From NCBI RefSeq assembly GCF_021028995.1, contig NZ_JAJJZG010000001.1, positions 1 to 64,000 of the forward strand: 64,000 bases of DNA, given 5' to 3'. Source of the stretch: Halobacterium sp. KA-4. GTDB taxonomy: Archaea > Halobacteriota > Halobacteria > Halobacteriales > Halobacteriaceae. The translations under genes were made by a program, and so were the position numbers. This document shows positions 22,939 through 31,394 of this stretch, in pieces (within the stretch, counting starts at the first letter, position 1; every line of letters starts with the position of its first letter). The notes under the pieces are model-generated. The model did not search any database, was not told the origin of the DNA, and saw nothing but the letters and a program-made list of their open reading frames with translations.

Positions 22939-23635
22939 CCAACCACGCGACAGTATTACGGGAACCAGCGAACCGCTGACGGACACCCGCGAAGCCCGAA
23001 TGGGGGAGGGCGTCGACAGCCGGTTCAACTCGAAGCTCCGCGAGGCGTTCGGCTCGACGCCGTTCATCCTCACGAAGTTCGACAAATTCATGAATTGGGT
23101 TCGCGGGTCGAGTATGTTCATGCTGCAGTTCGGTATCGCTTGCTGCAGCATCGAGATGATGCACACGTACTCAGTCAAACACGACCTGGACCGCTTCCAC
23201 GCCGGCGTCCCCCGCGCGTCGCCGCGGCAGGCCGACGTGATGATCGTGCCGGGGACTATCGTCTCGAAGTTCGCCCCGCGCATGAAGCGCGTCTACGACC
23301 AGATGCCGGAGCCGAAATTCGTCGTCAACATGGGGAACTGTTCGACCTCCGGCGGCCCCTTCCAGGAAGGATACAACGTCGTGAAGGGCGCCGAGGAAGT
23401 CATCCCGGTCGACATCCACATCCCGGGCTGCCCGCCCCGCCCCGAGGCGCTCGTCTACGGCGTCGCGAAACTCCAGGAACGCATCGCCAACGGCGAGTCA
23501 TCGCCGGTCACGGTCAAGCCCTACGAGCTCGAACAGTTCGGGGACCTCGACCGCGACGAGATGGTCCAGAAGCTCGCCGACGACATCGACGAGGAGACCC
23601 TCGTCATGCGCTACAACTGGGCTGATTCGCCATGA
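22928..23635 (+). CDS. nuoB: Complex I subunit B (cluster N2 subunit)
   Basis: A 235-residue peripheral-arm subunit with the four cysteines that hold 4Fe-4S cluster N2: the CC pair in FGIACCSIEMMHTY (about 78-84), one Cys in VNMGNCSTSGG (about 138), and one in HIPGCPPRPEAL (about 168). N2 passes electrons to quinone. The first 35 residues are a polar acidic extension typical of haloarchaeal members. The C-terminal tail is also acidic. Overlaps nuoA (11 bp) and nuoCD (ATGA). Confidence 0.95.
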   Translation: MSSDQPRDSITGTSEPLTDTREARMGEGVDSRFNSKLREAFGSTPFILTKFDKFMNWVRGSSMFMLQFGIACCSIEMMHTYSVKHDLDRFHAGVPRASPRQADVMIVPGTIVSKFAPRMKRVYDQMPEPKFVVNMGNCSTSGGPFQEGYNVVKGAEEVIPVDIHIPGCPPRPEALVYGVAKLQERIANGESSPVTVKPYELEQFGDLDRDEMVQKLADDIDEETLVMRYNWADSP

Positions 23636-25308
23636 GTACGTACGAAGAGCGCAACGTCGAACCCCCGACGACCGAGTCGGGCGACGTCGACGGTGACGCC
23701 ATCGAAGCGCTGCTCGGCGACCACGTCCTCGACCGCGAGGAACACCTCAACGCCGACGCCTACGTCGTCCGCGCGGACGCCGTCCAGGACGTCCTCCAGA
23801 CGCTAAAGGACGACGCCGGCTTCGACCACCTCTCGTGTGTCACCGCCGAGGAGCACGAGGACCGCTTCGAGAGCATCTACCACCTCAAGCAGTACGACGA
23901 CCCGACCAACGAGGTCAGCATCGTCGTACCGACGTCCCGCGAGGAGCCGGTCAGCGAGAGCGCGGCCCCCGTCTTCCGCACTGCCGACTGGCACGAGCGG
24001 GAGGCCTACGACCTCGTCGGCGTCCAGTACGACGACCACCCGAACCTCGAACGCATCCTCCTCCCCGACACGTGGCAGGGCCACCCCCTGGGTCTGGACT
24101 ACAACCAGGACAAGCCCCAGATTGTCACGTTCGAGGAGAACAAGAACCCCCTGGAGGACCACGCCCGCGGCGGCGAGGACTCGGACACGATGTTCCTCAA
24201 CATCGGTCCCCACCACCCCGCCACGCACGGCGTCCTCCACGTCGAGACGGTGCTGGACGGCGAACAGGTCGCGGACGTCAACCCCGACATCGGCTACCTC
24301 CACCGCTGCGAGGAGCAGATGGCCCAGAAGGGGACGTACCGCTACCAGATTATGCCGTACCCCGACCGCTGGGACTACGGCCCGGGCGGCATCATCAACG
24401 AGTGGGCGTACGCCCGCGCCGCCGAGGACCTCGCGGACATCGAGGTCCCCGAGTACGCGCAGGTCATCCGGACGATGGGCTCGGAGATGTGCCGCATCGC
24501 CTGCCACCTGCTCGCCACCGCGACGTTCGCGCTGGACCTCTACGGCGACTTCACCGCCATCTTCATGTACGGCATGCGGGACCGGGAAATCGTCCAGAAC
24601 CTCCTGGAGGACCTCACCGGCCAGCGCATGATGTTCAACTACCTCCGCCTCGGCGGGGTCGTCTGGGACATCCCCGAACCCCGCGACGAGTACTTCGAGA
24701 ACGTCCGGGACTTCCTCGACGACCTCCCGGCGAAGCTCGACGAGTACCACGACCTCATCACGGAGAACGAAATCTTCCAGTCCCGGTGTGTCGACACCGG
24801 CTACCTCGACCCCGAGGTCGCGAAGAACTACGGCGTCACGGGCCCGGTCGCCCGCGGCTCCGGCATCGACTACGACCTCCGCCGCGACGACTCCTACGGC
24901 TACTACGACGAATTAGAGTGGGACGTCGTCACGGAGGACGGCGGCGACAACTTCGCGCGCCTCCTCGTGCGGATGCGCGAAATCGAGCAGTCCGCCCGCA
25001 TCATCGAGCAGTGCGTCGACCTGCTGGAGGACTGGCCCGAGGACGAGCGCAATATTCAGGCCAACGTCCCGCGCACCCTCAAGCCCGAAGCCGGCAAGGA
25101 GACGTACCGCGCCGTCGAGGGCGCGAAGGGCGAACTCGGCATCTACATCCGCGCGGACGGCACCGAGAAGCCCGGGCGCTTCAAGATTCGCAGCCCGGCG
25201 TTCTCGAACCTCTCCGCGCTCAAGGAGATGTCCACCGGGGAGTACATCCCCGACCTCGTCGCCACGCTCGGCAGCCTCGACGTGATTCTCGGGGAGGTGG
25301 ACCGATAG
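23632..25308 (+). CDS. nuoCD: Complex I fused subunit C-D
   Basis: A 558-residue fusion. The NuoC part spans about 20-165, ending with the 30-kDa signature WHEREAYDLVGVQYDDHPNLERILLP (about 121-146). The 49-kDa NuoD part starts near 180 (MFLNIGPHHPATHGVLH) and contains GYLHRCEEQMAQ, YQIMPYPDRWDY, LYGDFTAIFMYGMRDRE, VTGPVARGSGIDYDLRRDDSYGYYDE and the C-terminal DVILGEVDR. Together they form the quinone site with NuoB and NuoH. The fusion is seen in many haloarchaea and some bacteria. It overlaps nuoB by ATGA, and its TAG is immediately followed by the nuoH ATG. Confidence 0.95.
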   Translation: MSTYEERNVEPPTTESGDVDGDAIEALLGDHVLDREEHLNADAYVVRADAVQDVLQTLKDDAGFDHLSCVTAEEHEDRFESIYHLKQYDDPTNEVSIVVPTSREEPVSESAAPVFRTADWHEREAYDLVGVQYDDHPNLERILLPDTWQGHPLGLDYNQDKPQIVTFEENKNPLEDHARGGEDSDTMFLNIGPHHPATHGVLHVETVLDGEQVADVNPDIGYLHRCEEQMAQKGTYRYQIMPYPDRWDYGPGGIINEWAYARAAEDLADIEVPEYAQVIRTMGSEMCRIACHLLATATFALDLYGDFTAIFMYGMRDREIVQNLLEDLTGQRMMFNYLRLGGVVWDIPEPRDEYFENVRDFLDDLPAKLDEYHDLITENEIFQSRCVDTGYLDPEVAKNYGVTGPVARGSGIDYDLRRDDSYGYYDELEWDVVTEDGGDNFARLLVRMREIEQSARIIEQCVDLLEDWPEDERNIQANVPRTLKPEAGKETYRAVEGAKGELGIYIRADGTEKPGRFKIRSPAFSNLSALKEMSTGEYIPDLVATLGSLDVILGEVDR

Positions 25309-26361
25309 ATGGCGACGGCGACGCCACTCCCCGACACCATCCAGGACATCCTCGGCATCGGCGGCTTCGCCGGGGAACTGCTCTCGATGCTGCTGGGCGC
25401 GGCGCTCGTCGGCACCATCATGCTGACGATGACCGCGTTCGCGGGCCCGTGGGCGAAGCGCAAAATCACCGCGGCGTTCACGGACCGCATCTCCGTCAAC
25501 CGCATCGGCCCGATGGGGCTGGGGACCATCATCGTCGACGCAGTCCGCCTGCTGTCGAAGGAACTCATCATCCCCGAAGGCGCCGACCGGCCCGCGTACG
25601 ACATCGCGCCGGTCGTGCTCGCGGGCTCGGCGCTGCTCGCGTTCGCCGTCATCCCGATGGGCAACGGCATCCACCTCGCCGACCCCGAGACCGGACTCGT
25701 GTTCGTGTTCGCAATCGCGTCGATTGCGAGCCTCGGCCTCCTGATGGGCGGGTACGCGTCGAACAACAAGTACAGCCTCCTCGGCGGCCTACGCGCCGTC
25801 GCCCAGAACATCGCCTACGAGATTCCGCTCGTCGTCACCGCGGCCTCCGTCGTGCTGTTCACGGGGTCGCTCCAGATGAGCGAAATCGTCGCCGCCCAGA
25901 CCGTGGAACTGGTGACCATCGCCGGCATCCGGATTCCGGCGTGGTTCGCGTTCGTCAACCCGTTCGCGTTCGTGCTGTTCATGATCGCGAACCTCGCGGA
26001 GGTAGGCCGCAACCCCTTCGACACGCCCGAAGCGCCGACCGAAATCGTCGGCGGCTACCAGACCGAGTACTCCTCGGTGTACTTCGTGCTGTTCTACCTC
26101 GGCGAGTTCGTCCACATCTTCCTCGGCGGCGCCATCATCGCGACGCTGTTCCTCGGCGGCCCGGCGGGACCGTTCCTGCCCGGGTTTGTCTGGTTCACCA
26201 TCAAAATCTGGGCGGTGTTCCTGTTCACGCAGTGGTGCCGGTCGGCGGTCCCCCGCGTGCGCATCGACCAGATTATCGAGATTGGCTGGAAGGGCCTGCT
26301 GGTCCTCTCCTTCGCTAATCTCCTGCTCACCGCAGTTATCCTCGGGGTGCTCGGACTATGA
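25309..26361 (+). CDS. nuoH: Complex I subunit H
   Basis: A 350-residue membrane subunit with about eight helices, linking the peripheral arm to the membrane arm. Conserved signatures: DRISVNRIGPMGLGTIIVDAVRLLSKE (about 57-84), QNIAYEIPLVV (about 166-176), and NLAEVGRNPFDTPEAPTEIVGGYQTEYSS (about 227-255), which carries the acidic residues of the quinone chamber entrance. It abuts nuoCD and overlaps nuoI by ATGA. Confidence 0.95.
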   Translation: MATATPLPDTIQDILGIGGFAGELLSMLLGAALVGTIMLTMTAFAGPWAKRKITAAFTDRISVNRIGPMGLGTIIVDAVRLLSKELIIPEGADRPAYDIAPVVLAGSALLAFAVIPMGNGIHLADPETGLVFVFAIASIASLGLLMGGYASNNKYSLLGGLRAVAQNIAYEIPLVVTAASVVLFTGSLQMSEIVAAQTVELVTIAGIRIPAWFAFVNPFAFVLFMIANLAEVGRNPFDTPEAPTEIVGGYQTEYSSVYFVLFYLGEFVHIFLGGAIIATLFLGGPAGPFLPGFVWFTIKIWAVFLFTQWCRSAVPRVRIDQIIEIGWKGLLVLSFANLLLTAVILGVLGL

Positions 26362-26819
26362 TTGGACTACTCAAAGGGATGGCAACGACGATGAAACACG
26401 CCCTCGACGGTGAGACGTTCACCGTCGAGTACCCGGAGGAAGCGCCCGAAGTCAGTCCGCGCTTCCGCGGGGTGCACAAATTCAGCCAGGAGCGCTGCAT
26501 CTGGTGTCGCCAGTGCGAGAACGTCTGCCCGAACGACACCATCCAGATTGTCACGGACAAACAGCGCAACGGCGAGCAGTACAACCTCCACGTCGGACAG
26601 TGCATCTACTGTCGGCTCTGCGAGGAGGTCTGTCCGGTGGACGCGATTCTCCTCACGGAGAACTTCGAATTCACCGGGGACACGAAACACGACCTCGTGT
26701 TCAACAAAGAACAGTTGAAGAACGTGCCGTGGTACAACGACCTCGACCCGCTGGCGTCCCGCGAACCCGACCGGGGTTCCTGGGTCGGCGAAGGCGAAGG
26801 CGAGGTCGACTACCAGTAG
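26358..26819 (+). CDS. nuoI: Complex I subunit I (two 4Fe-4S ferredoxin-like)
   Basis: A 153-residue subunit carrying clusters N6a and N6b. The two CxxCxxCxxxCP motifs are seen at about 49-60 (CIWCRQCENVCP) and 88-99 (CIYCRLCEEVCP). Short N-terminal amphipathic helix and an acidic C-terminal tail (EGEGEVDYQ). It overlaps nuoH. Without NuoEFG, these clusters are probably where electrons enter from an unknown donor or adaptor; ferredoxin or F420H2 feeding is known for other archaeal complexes, but nothing here decides between them. Confidence 0.95.
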   Translation: MIGLLKGMATTMKHALDGETFTVEYPEEAPEVSPRFRGVHKFSQERCIWCRQCENVCPNDTIQIVTDKQRNGEQYNLHVGQCIYCRLCEEVCPVDAILLTENFEFTGDTKHDLVFNKEQLKNVPWYNDLDPLASREPDRGSWVGEGEGEVDYQ

Positions 26820-26877
26820 TTGCGCGCCCGTCTCGAAACCTACAAAGGGCGTATTTGCGAACCACAAGGTGACTGAA

Positions 26878-27147
26878 ATGACGACCGAAACAATCGCGTT
26901 CGGGCTGTTCGCGCTGCTCACTGTAGCGTGCAGTCTCGGCGCTGTCCTGGTGCGGGACGTGTGGCACTCCGCGCTGCTGCTCGGCGGCTCGCTGATGAGC
27001 TTCGCCGTGCACTACGTGATGTTACAGGCGGAGTTCGTCGCCGCGATGCAGATTCTCGTCTACGTCGGCGGCGTCCTCATCCTCATCACGTTCGCAGTGA
27101 TGCTCACGCGTCAAACTGGAGGTACAGGAGAGGTGACTAACGCATGA
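26878..27147 (+). CDS. nuoJ1: Complex I subunit J, N-terminal half
   Basis: An 89-residue protein with three hydrophobic helices, equal to the first half of bacterial NuoJ. The conserved segment AVHYVMLQAEFVAAMQILVYVGGVLILITFAVML (about 43-76) includes the TM3 region with the pi-bulge that takes part in coupling. The ATG at 26878 is preferred over a GTG three codons upstream. It overlaps nuoJ2 by ATGA. A 58-bp gap after nuoI is the largest within the operon. Confidence 0.9.
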   Translation: MTTETIAFGLFALLTVACSLGAVLVRDVWHSALLLGGSLMSFAVHYVMLQAEFVAAMQILVYVGGVLILITFAVMLTRQTGGTGEVTNA

Positions 27148-27458
27148 CGACGCGACCACGACTGCGCGACCCGTCGACGTTCGCGACGGGCGTCGTCGCG
27201 GTCGCGTTGTTCGCGGTGCTCGCAGCTGTGTTCCTCGGCGCCGGGTTCGAGGGCGCGGCCGGGTTCGCCGGCGACGCGAACCTCACGGCGACCATCGGCT
27301 ACGCGCTGCTGGGCCTGATGGACGTCGCGGGCGAGAACACGGTCGCCAGCGAGGGCTTCCTCGCAGCGTTCATCATCGTCGCGTTGCTGCTGGACGCCGC
27401 GCTGGAGGGCTCGGTGCTGCTCGCGAGCCGCGACAACGAAGGGGGTGACGGCGAGTAA
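27144..27458 (+). CDS. nuoJ2: Complex I subunit J, C-terminal half
   Basis: A 104-residue protein with two helices (about 15-37 and 70-90) that corresponds to the second half of NuoJ. It starts in the ATGA overlap with nuoJ1 and its stop TAA shares a base with the nuoK ATG. The sequence between the two helices is Gly/Ala-rich. NuoJ is thus split into two coupled genes instead of one, a pattern known in haloarchaea. Recognised chiefly from position and helix layout. Confidence 0.82.
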   Translation: MTTRPRLRDPSTFATGVVAVALFAVLAAVFLGAGFEGAAGFAGDANLTATIGYALLGLMDVAGENTVASEGFLAAFIIVALLLDAALEGSVLLASRDNEGGDGE

Positions 27459-27763
27459 TGGCGGTCGCCGTCGAGTACTACCTCCTGTTGTCCGCGGCCG
27501 TGTTCTGCACGGGTGTGTTCGGCGTGCTCACGCGCGAGAACGCGCTCATGTTCCTCATCAGCGTCGAGCTGATGCTGAACTCGGCGAACATCAACCTCGT
27601 GGCGTTCTCGCACTTCTACGGGAACGCGACGGGCCAGGTGTTCAGCCTGTTCGTGATGGCGCTGGCCGCGGCGGAGGTCGCCGTCGGCCTCGGCATCGTG
27701 CTCGTGTTGTACCGGAACTTCGACGAAGTCGACGTGCGCAACGCGACGACCATGAGGTGGTAA
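27458..27763 (+). CDS. nuoK: Complex I subunit K
   Basis: A 101-residue three-helix membrane subunit, the normal size. The MrpC-like core is evident: YYLLLSAAVFCTGVFGVLTRENALMFLISVELMLNSANINLVAFSHF (about 6-52), with the conserved membrane Glu in SVELMLN and a second acidic residue in AAEVAVGLGIVLVLYRN. These glutamates belong to the proton path along the membrane arm. Overlaps nuoJ2 by one base (TAATG). Confidence 0.95.
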   Translation: MAVAVEYYLLLSAAVFCTGVFGVLTRENALMFLISVELMLNSANINLVAFSHFYGNATGQVFSLFVMALAAAEVAVGLGIVLVLYRNFDEVDVRNATTMRW

Positions 27764-27764
27764 G

Positions 27765-29843
27765 ATGGTAGGTGCATTCGACTTCACTCCGGCCATTCCG
27801 CTACTACCGTTCGCCGCGTTCCTCGTGGCGATGCTCGTCGGCCACTTCGCGCCGCGGCTGCTGCCGAAAGGCGGCGCGATTCCCGGCATCCTCGCGACCG
27901 CCGGGTCGCTGCTGTTGTCCATCTGGACGTTCCTGACGGTGAGTGGCGGCAGCTACCACGCACAGGATATCTACACGTGGGTCGTCGGCCAGAACACGTT
28001 CAGTCTCCACTTCGGCATCCTCGTCGACCCGCTGTCGGCGATGATGCTGGTCATCGTGTCGCTGGTCGCGGTCCTCGTGCACGTGTTCAGCCTCGGCTAC
28101 ATGAACGACGAGGGCGAGACCGGCCTCCCGCGGTACTACGCCGGCCTCGGCCTGTTCACGTTCTCGATGCTGGCGTTCGTCGTCGCGGACAACCTCCTGA
28201 TGGCGTTCATGTTCTTCGAGCTGGTCGGGCTCTGCTCGTACCTGCTCATCGGGTTCCACTTCCGGGAGCCCGGCCCGCCGAGCGCCGCGAAGAAGGCGTT
28301 CCTCGTCACGCGCTTCGGGGACTACTTCTTCCTCATCGGCGTCGTCGGCATCCTCGCGACGTTCGGCACCGCGCGGTTCGTCGCCGTCGGTGACGGCGTC
28401 CACAGCTTCCCGCACCTCGCCGAGCAAGCGCTCGCGGCTGCGGGCGGCGAGGGAACGATGCCCGAACACGTCGCGCACTTCCTCGACGTCATCGGCATGA
28501 ACGCCGAGACGTGGTTCGCGATTCTCGGCCTACTCGTGCTCGGCGGCGTCGTCGGCAAGTCCGCGCAGTTCCCGCTGCACACGTGGCTGCCGGACGCGAT
28601 GGAGGGCCCGACGCCCGTCTCCGCGCTCATCCACGCCGCGACGATGGTGGCGGCCGGCGTCTACCTCGTCGCGCGCATGTACGGCTTCTACGCGCTGCTC
28701 CCGACCGTCCTCGCGATTATCGCGCTGGTCGGCGGGTTCACCGCGCTGTTCGCCGCGTCGATGGGTGTCGTCAAGGACGAGCTCAAGCAGGTGCTGGCGT
28801 ACTCGACCATCAGCCAGTACGGCTACATGATGCTCGGCCTCGGCACCGGCGGCTACATCGCTGCGACCTTCCACCTGATGACCCACGCGTTCTTCAAGGC
28901 GCTGCTGTTCTTGGGCGCCGGGTCGGTCATCATCGCGATGCACCACAACGAGGACATGTGGGACATGGGCGGCCTCCGCGAGAAGATGCCCGTGACCTAC
29001 TACACGTTCCTCTCCGGCAGCCTCGCGCTCGCCGGCATCGTGCCGTTCTCGGGCTTCTGGTCGAAGGACGAAATCCTCTACGAGGCGCTCATCTACGGCG
29101 CCGGCGACAGCCCGATTCTGCTCGCCGCGTACGCGATGGGGCTGCTCGCGGTGTTCTTCACGGGCTTCTACACGTTCCGGATGGTGTTCCTCACCTTCCA
29201 CGGCGAACCCCGTAGCGACACCGCCCGCGACCCCCACGGCGTCCGCTGGAACGTCAAGCTCCCGCTGGTCGTCCTCGGGATTCTCGCGGCCACCGTCGGC
29301 CTCGTGAACATGACGCCCGTCGCGGAGCTCACGGGCCTCCACATCGAGTATCTCCACCAGTGGCTGGTGATTCCGGAGGCCAGCGACTTCGCCGCGCTCG
29401 GCTACGACAACTACCACCACCTGCTCGAACAGTTCGCCGGCTACCACGCCGCGGACATCGGCCCGCTTGCGCCGGGCGCCGTCTCGCTGGCGCTCGCGCT
29501 CGGCGGCGCCGGCCTCGCGTGGGTGCTGTACAACGTCGACTCGCCGACCGAGCACACCGAGAAGCTCGGCGGCGTCAAGACCGTACTGTACAACAACTAC
29601 TACCAGGACGAGTACCAGGTGTGGCTCGCGCAAGGCGTCACGCTCCCGCTCGCCCGCGCCGCCGACACGTTCGACCAGGGCATCGTCGACGGCGTCGTCA
29701 ACGGCGTCAGCAGCGTGAGTCTGTTCGCCGGCAGCCGCGTCAAGCGGATTCAGGACGGCCTCGTGACGCACTACGCCGCCCTGTTGACGCTGGGTCTGGT
29801 CGTCCTCCTGGTGGCCTTCGGCCTCCTCGAGGGGTGGTTCTGA
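27765..29843 (+). CDS. nuoL: Complex I antiporter-like subunit L
   Basis: A 692-residue subunit with 14-16 membrane helices, homologous to MrpA. Signatures: SLVAVLVHVFSLGYMNDE (about 90-107), FFELVGLCSYLLIGFHFREP (about 149-168) with the membrane Glu, GVVGKSAQFPLHTWLPDAMEGPTPVSALIHAATMVAAGVYLVARM (about 263-307) with the conserved Lys and His, and KDELKQVLAYSTISQYGYMMLGLG (about 337-360). A long C-terminal amphipathic segment and last helix follow, as expected for the lateral helix of NuoL. The ATG comes one base after the nuoK stop. Confidence 0.95.
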   Translation: MVGAFDFTPAIPLLPFAAFLVAMLVGHFAPRLLPKGGAIPGILATAGSLLLSIWTFLTVSGGSYHAQDIYTWVVGQNTFSLHFGILVDPLSAMMLVIVSLVAVLVHVFSLGYMNDEGETGLPRYYAGLGLFTFSMLAFVVADNLLMAFMFFELVGLCSYLLIGFHFREPGPPSAAKKAFLVTRFGDYFFLIGVVGILATFGTARFVAVGDGVHSFPHLAEQALAAAGGEGTMPEHVAHFLDVIGMNAETWFAILGLLVLGGVVGKSAQFPLHTWLPDAMEGPTPVSALIHAATMVAAGVYLVARMYGFYALLPTVLAIIALVGGFTALFAASMGVVKDELKQVLAYSTISQYGYMMLGLGTGGYIAATFHLMTHAFFKALLFLGAGSVIIAMHHNEDMWDMGGLREKMPVTYYTFLSGSLALAGIVPFSGFWSKDEILYEALIYGAGDSPILLAAYAMGLLAVFFTGFYTFRMVFLTFHGEPRSDTARDPHGVRWNVKLPLVVLGILAATVGLVNMTPVAELTGLHIEYLHQWLVIPEASDFAALGYDNYHHLLEQFAGYHAADIGPLAPGAVSLALALGGAGLAWVLYNVDSPTEHTEKLGGVKTVLYNNYYQDEYQVWLAQGVTLPLARAADTFDQGIVDGVVNGVSSVSLFAGSRVKRIQDGLVTHYAALLTLGLVVLLVAFGLLEGWF

Positions 29844-31394
29844 ATGTTGATTGAAGCACTCATCGCCGTCACGTTGGTTTCGGCGTTCGTCGTCATGCTC
29901 GCACCCGACGAGGTCGCGGGCAAACTGGCGTTCGCCCTGAGTCTGCTCCCCGTCGCGGGGAGCCTCTGGATGTTCGGACAGTTCGACGCGAGCGGTAACG
30001 CGCTCTTCGAGAGCGGGAACCTCGCGTTCGAGACGACTGCACGCTGGATTAGCGTCGGCCCGTACGCGCTCAACTGGCACGTCGGCCTCGACGGCATCAG
30101 CATGCCGCTGGTCGTCCTGTCGACGCTGCTGACGTCGCTCGCCATCGTGAGCGCGTGGACGCCGATTCAGGAGCGCCAAAGCCAGTTCTACTCGCTGATG
30201 CTGTTCATGCTGGCGAGCCTCCTGGGCGTGTTCACGGCACTGGACTTCTTCGTCTGGTTCGTCTTCTGGGAGTTCGTGCTCGTGCCGATGTACTTCCTCA
30301 TCGGCATCTGGGGCGGCCCCCGGCGGAAGTACGCGGCAATCAAGTTCTTCGTCTACACGAACGTCGCCAGCCTGGTGATGTTCATCGGATTCGTGGCGCT
30401 CGTGTTCGCGCTCCCGGTGCAGACGATGGACCTGCCGGCCATCGCGGCCGCGCTCGACGCCGGCAACTTCCAGACGACGTACGGCCTCGGCGCCGAGACC
30501 CTGAAGGTCGTCGCGTTCTTCGCGATGTTCCTCGGGTTCGCGGTGAAGGTGCCGCTGGTCCCGATGCACACGTGGCTGCCGGACGCCCACGTGCAGGCCC
30601 CCACGCCGGCCTCGGTGATGCTGGCTGGGGTGCTCCTGAAGATGGGGACGTACGCACTGCTCCGGTTCAACTTCACGATGCTGCCGGGCGTCGCGCGCGA
30701 CTACGCGGTGCTCATCGCTATCTTCGCCGTCGTCTCCGTGATTTACGGCGCGATGCTCGCACTCGCCCAGCAGGACCTCAAGCGCATCGTCGCGTACTCC
30801 TCGGTATCGTCGATGGGGTACGTGATTCTCGGGCTCGTGGCGTACAACGTCTACGGGCTCGGCGGCGCGACCTTCCAGATGGTCGCCCACGGCCTCATCT
30901 CGGGGCTGATGTTCATGTGCGTCGGCGTCATCTACAACGTTGCCCACACGCGCATGGTCGGTGACCTCTCCGGCATCGCCGACAAGATGCCGGTGACCGC
31001 CGCGGTGTTCGTCGCCGCGGCGTTCGGCTACATGGGCCTGCCGCTGATGGCGGGCTTCGCTGGCGAGCTGTTCATCTTCCTCGGCGGCTTCAGCGCCACC
31101 TTCCCGTACGCGCAGCTGTTCACGGCGCTGGCGATGTTCGGCATCGTCGTCGTCGCGGGCTACCTGCTGTTCGCGATGCAGCGCGTCCTCTTCGGGCCGT
31201 TCAGCGCGGACACGGACTACGACATCGTGCCCGCAGCGCCCCACGACGCGGCAGCCATCGTCGTGCTGGTGTTGCTGGTCGTCGTGCTCGGGACGGTCCC
31301 CGAGGTGTTCTATGGCATGATTCAGGACGCGGTCAACCCGATGGTGGACTCGCTGCCGGAGGCAACTGCCTTCCTCACCGGGGGTGAGCTCTGA
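29844..31394 (+). CDS. nuoM: Complex I antiporter-like subunit M
   Basis: A 516-residue proton-pumping membrane subunit with about 14 helices. WHVGLDGISMPLVVLSTLLTSLAIVSAW (about 76-103), FWEFVLVPMYFLIGIWGGPRRKYAAIKFFVYT (about 141-172) with the conserved Glu, GFAVKVPLVPMHTWLPDAHVQAPTPASVMLAGVLLKMGTYALLRF (about 232-276) with the channel Lys, and QDLKRIVAYSSVSSMGYVILGL (about 310-331). Abuts nuoL and overlaps nuoN by TGATG. Confidence 0.95.
   Translation: MLIEALIAVTLVSAFVVMLAPDEVAGKLAFALSLLPVAGSLWMFGQFDASGNALFESGNLAFETTARWISVGPYALNWHVGLDGISMPLVVLSTLLTSLAIVSAWTPIQERQSQFYSLMLFMLASLLGVFTALDFFVWFVFWEFVLVPMYFLIGIWGGPRRKYAAIKFFVYTNVASLVMFIGFVALVFALPVQTMDLPAIAAALDAGNFQTTYGLGAETLKVVAFFAMFLGFAVKVPLVPMHTWLPDAHVQAPTPASVMLAGVLLKMGTYALLRFNFTMLPGVARDYAVLIAIFAVVSVIYGAMLALAQQDLKRIVAYSSVSSMGYVILGLVAYNVYGLGGATFQMVAHGLISGLMFMCVGVIYNVAHTRMVGDLSGIADKMPVTAAVFVAAAFGYMGLPLMAGFAGELFIFLGGFSATFPYAQLFTALAMFGIVVVAGYLLFAMQRVLFGPFSADTDYDIVPAAPHDAAAIVVLVLLVVVLGTVPEVFYGMIQDAVNPMVDSLPEATAFLTGGEL

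Noticed and set aside
23835-26318. An 827-codon frame running through nuoCD and nuoH in another phase
   Set aside because: Composition is dominated by Arg, Pro and His and it overlaps two well-conserved genes; it is a codon-bias artefact.
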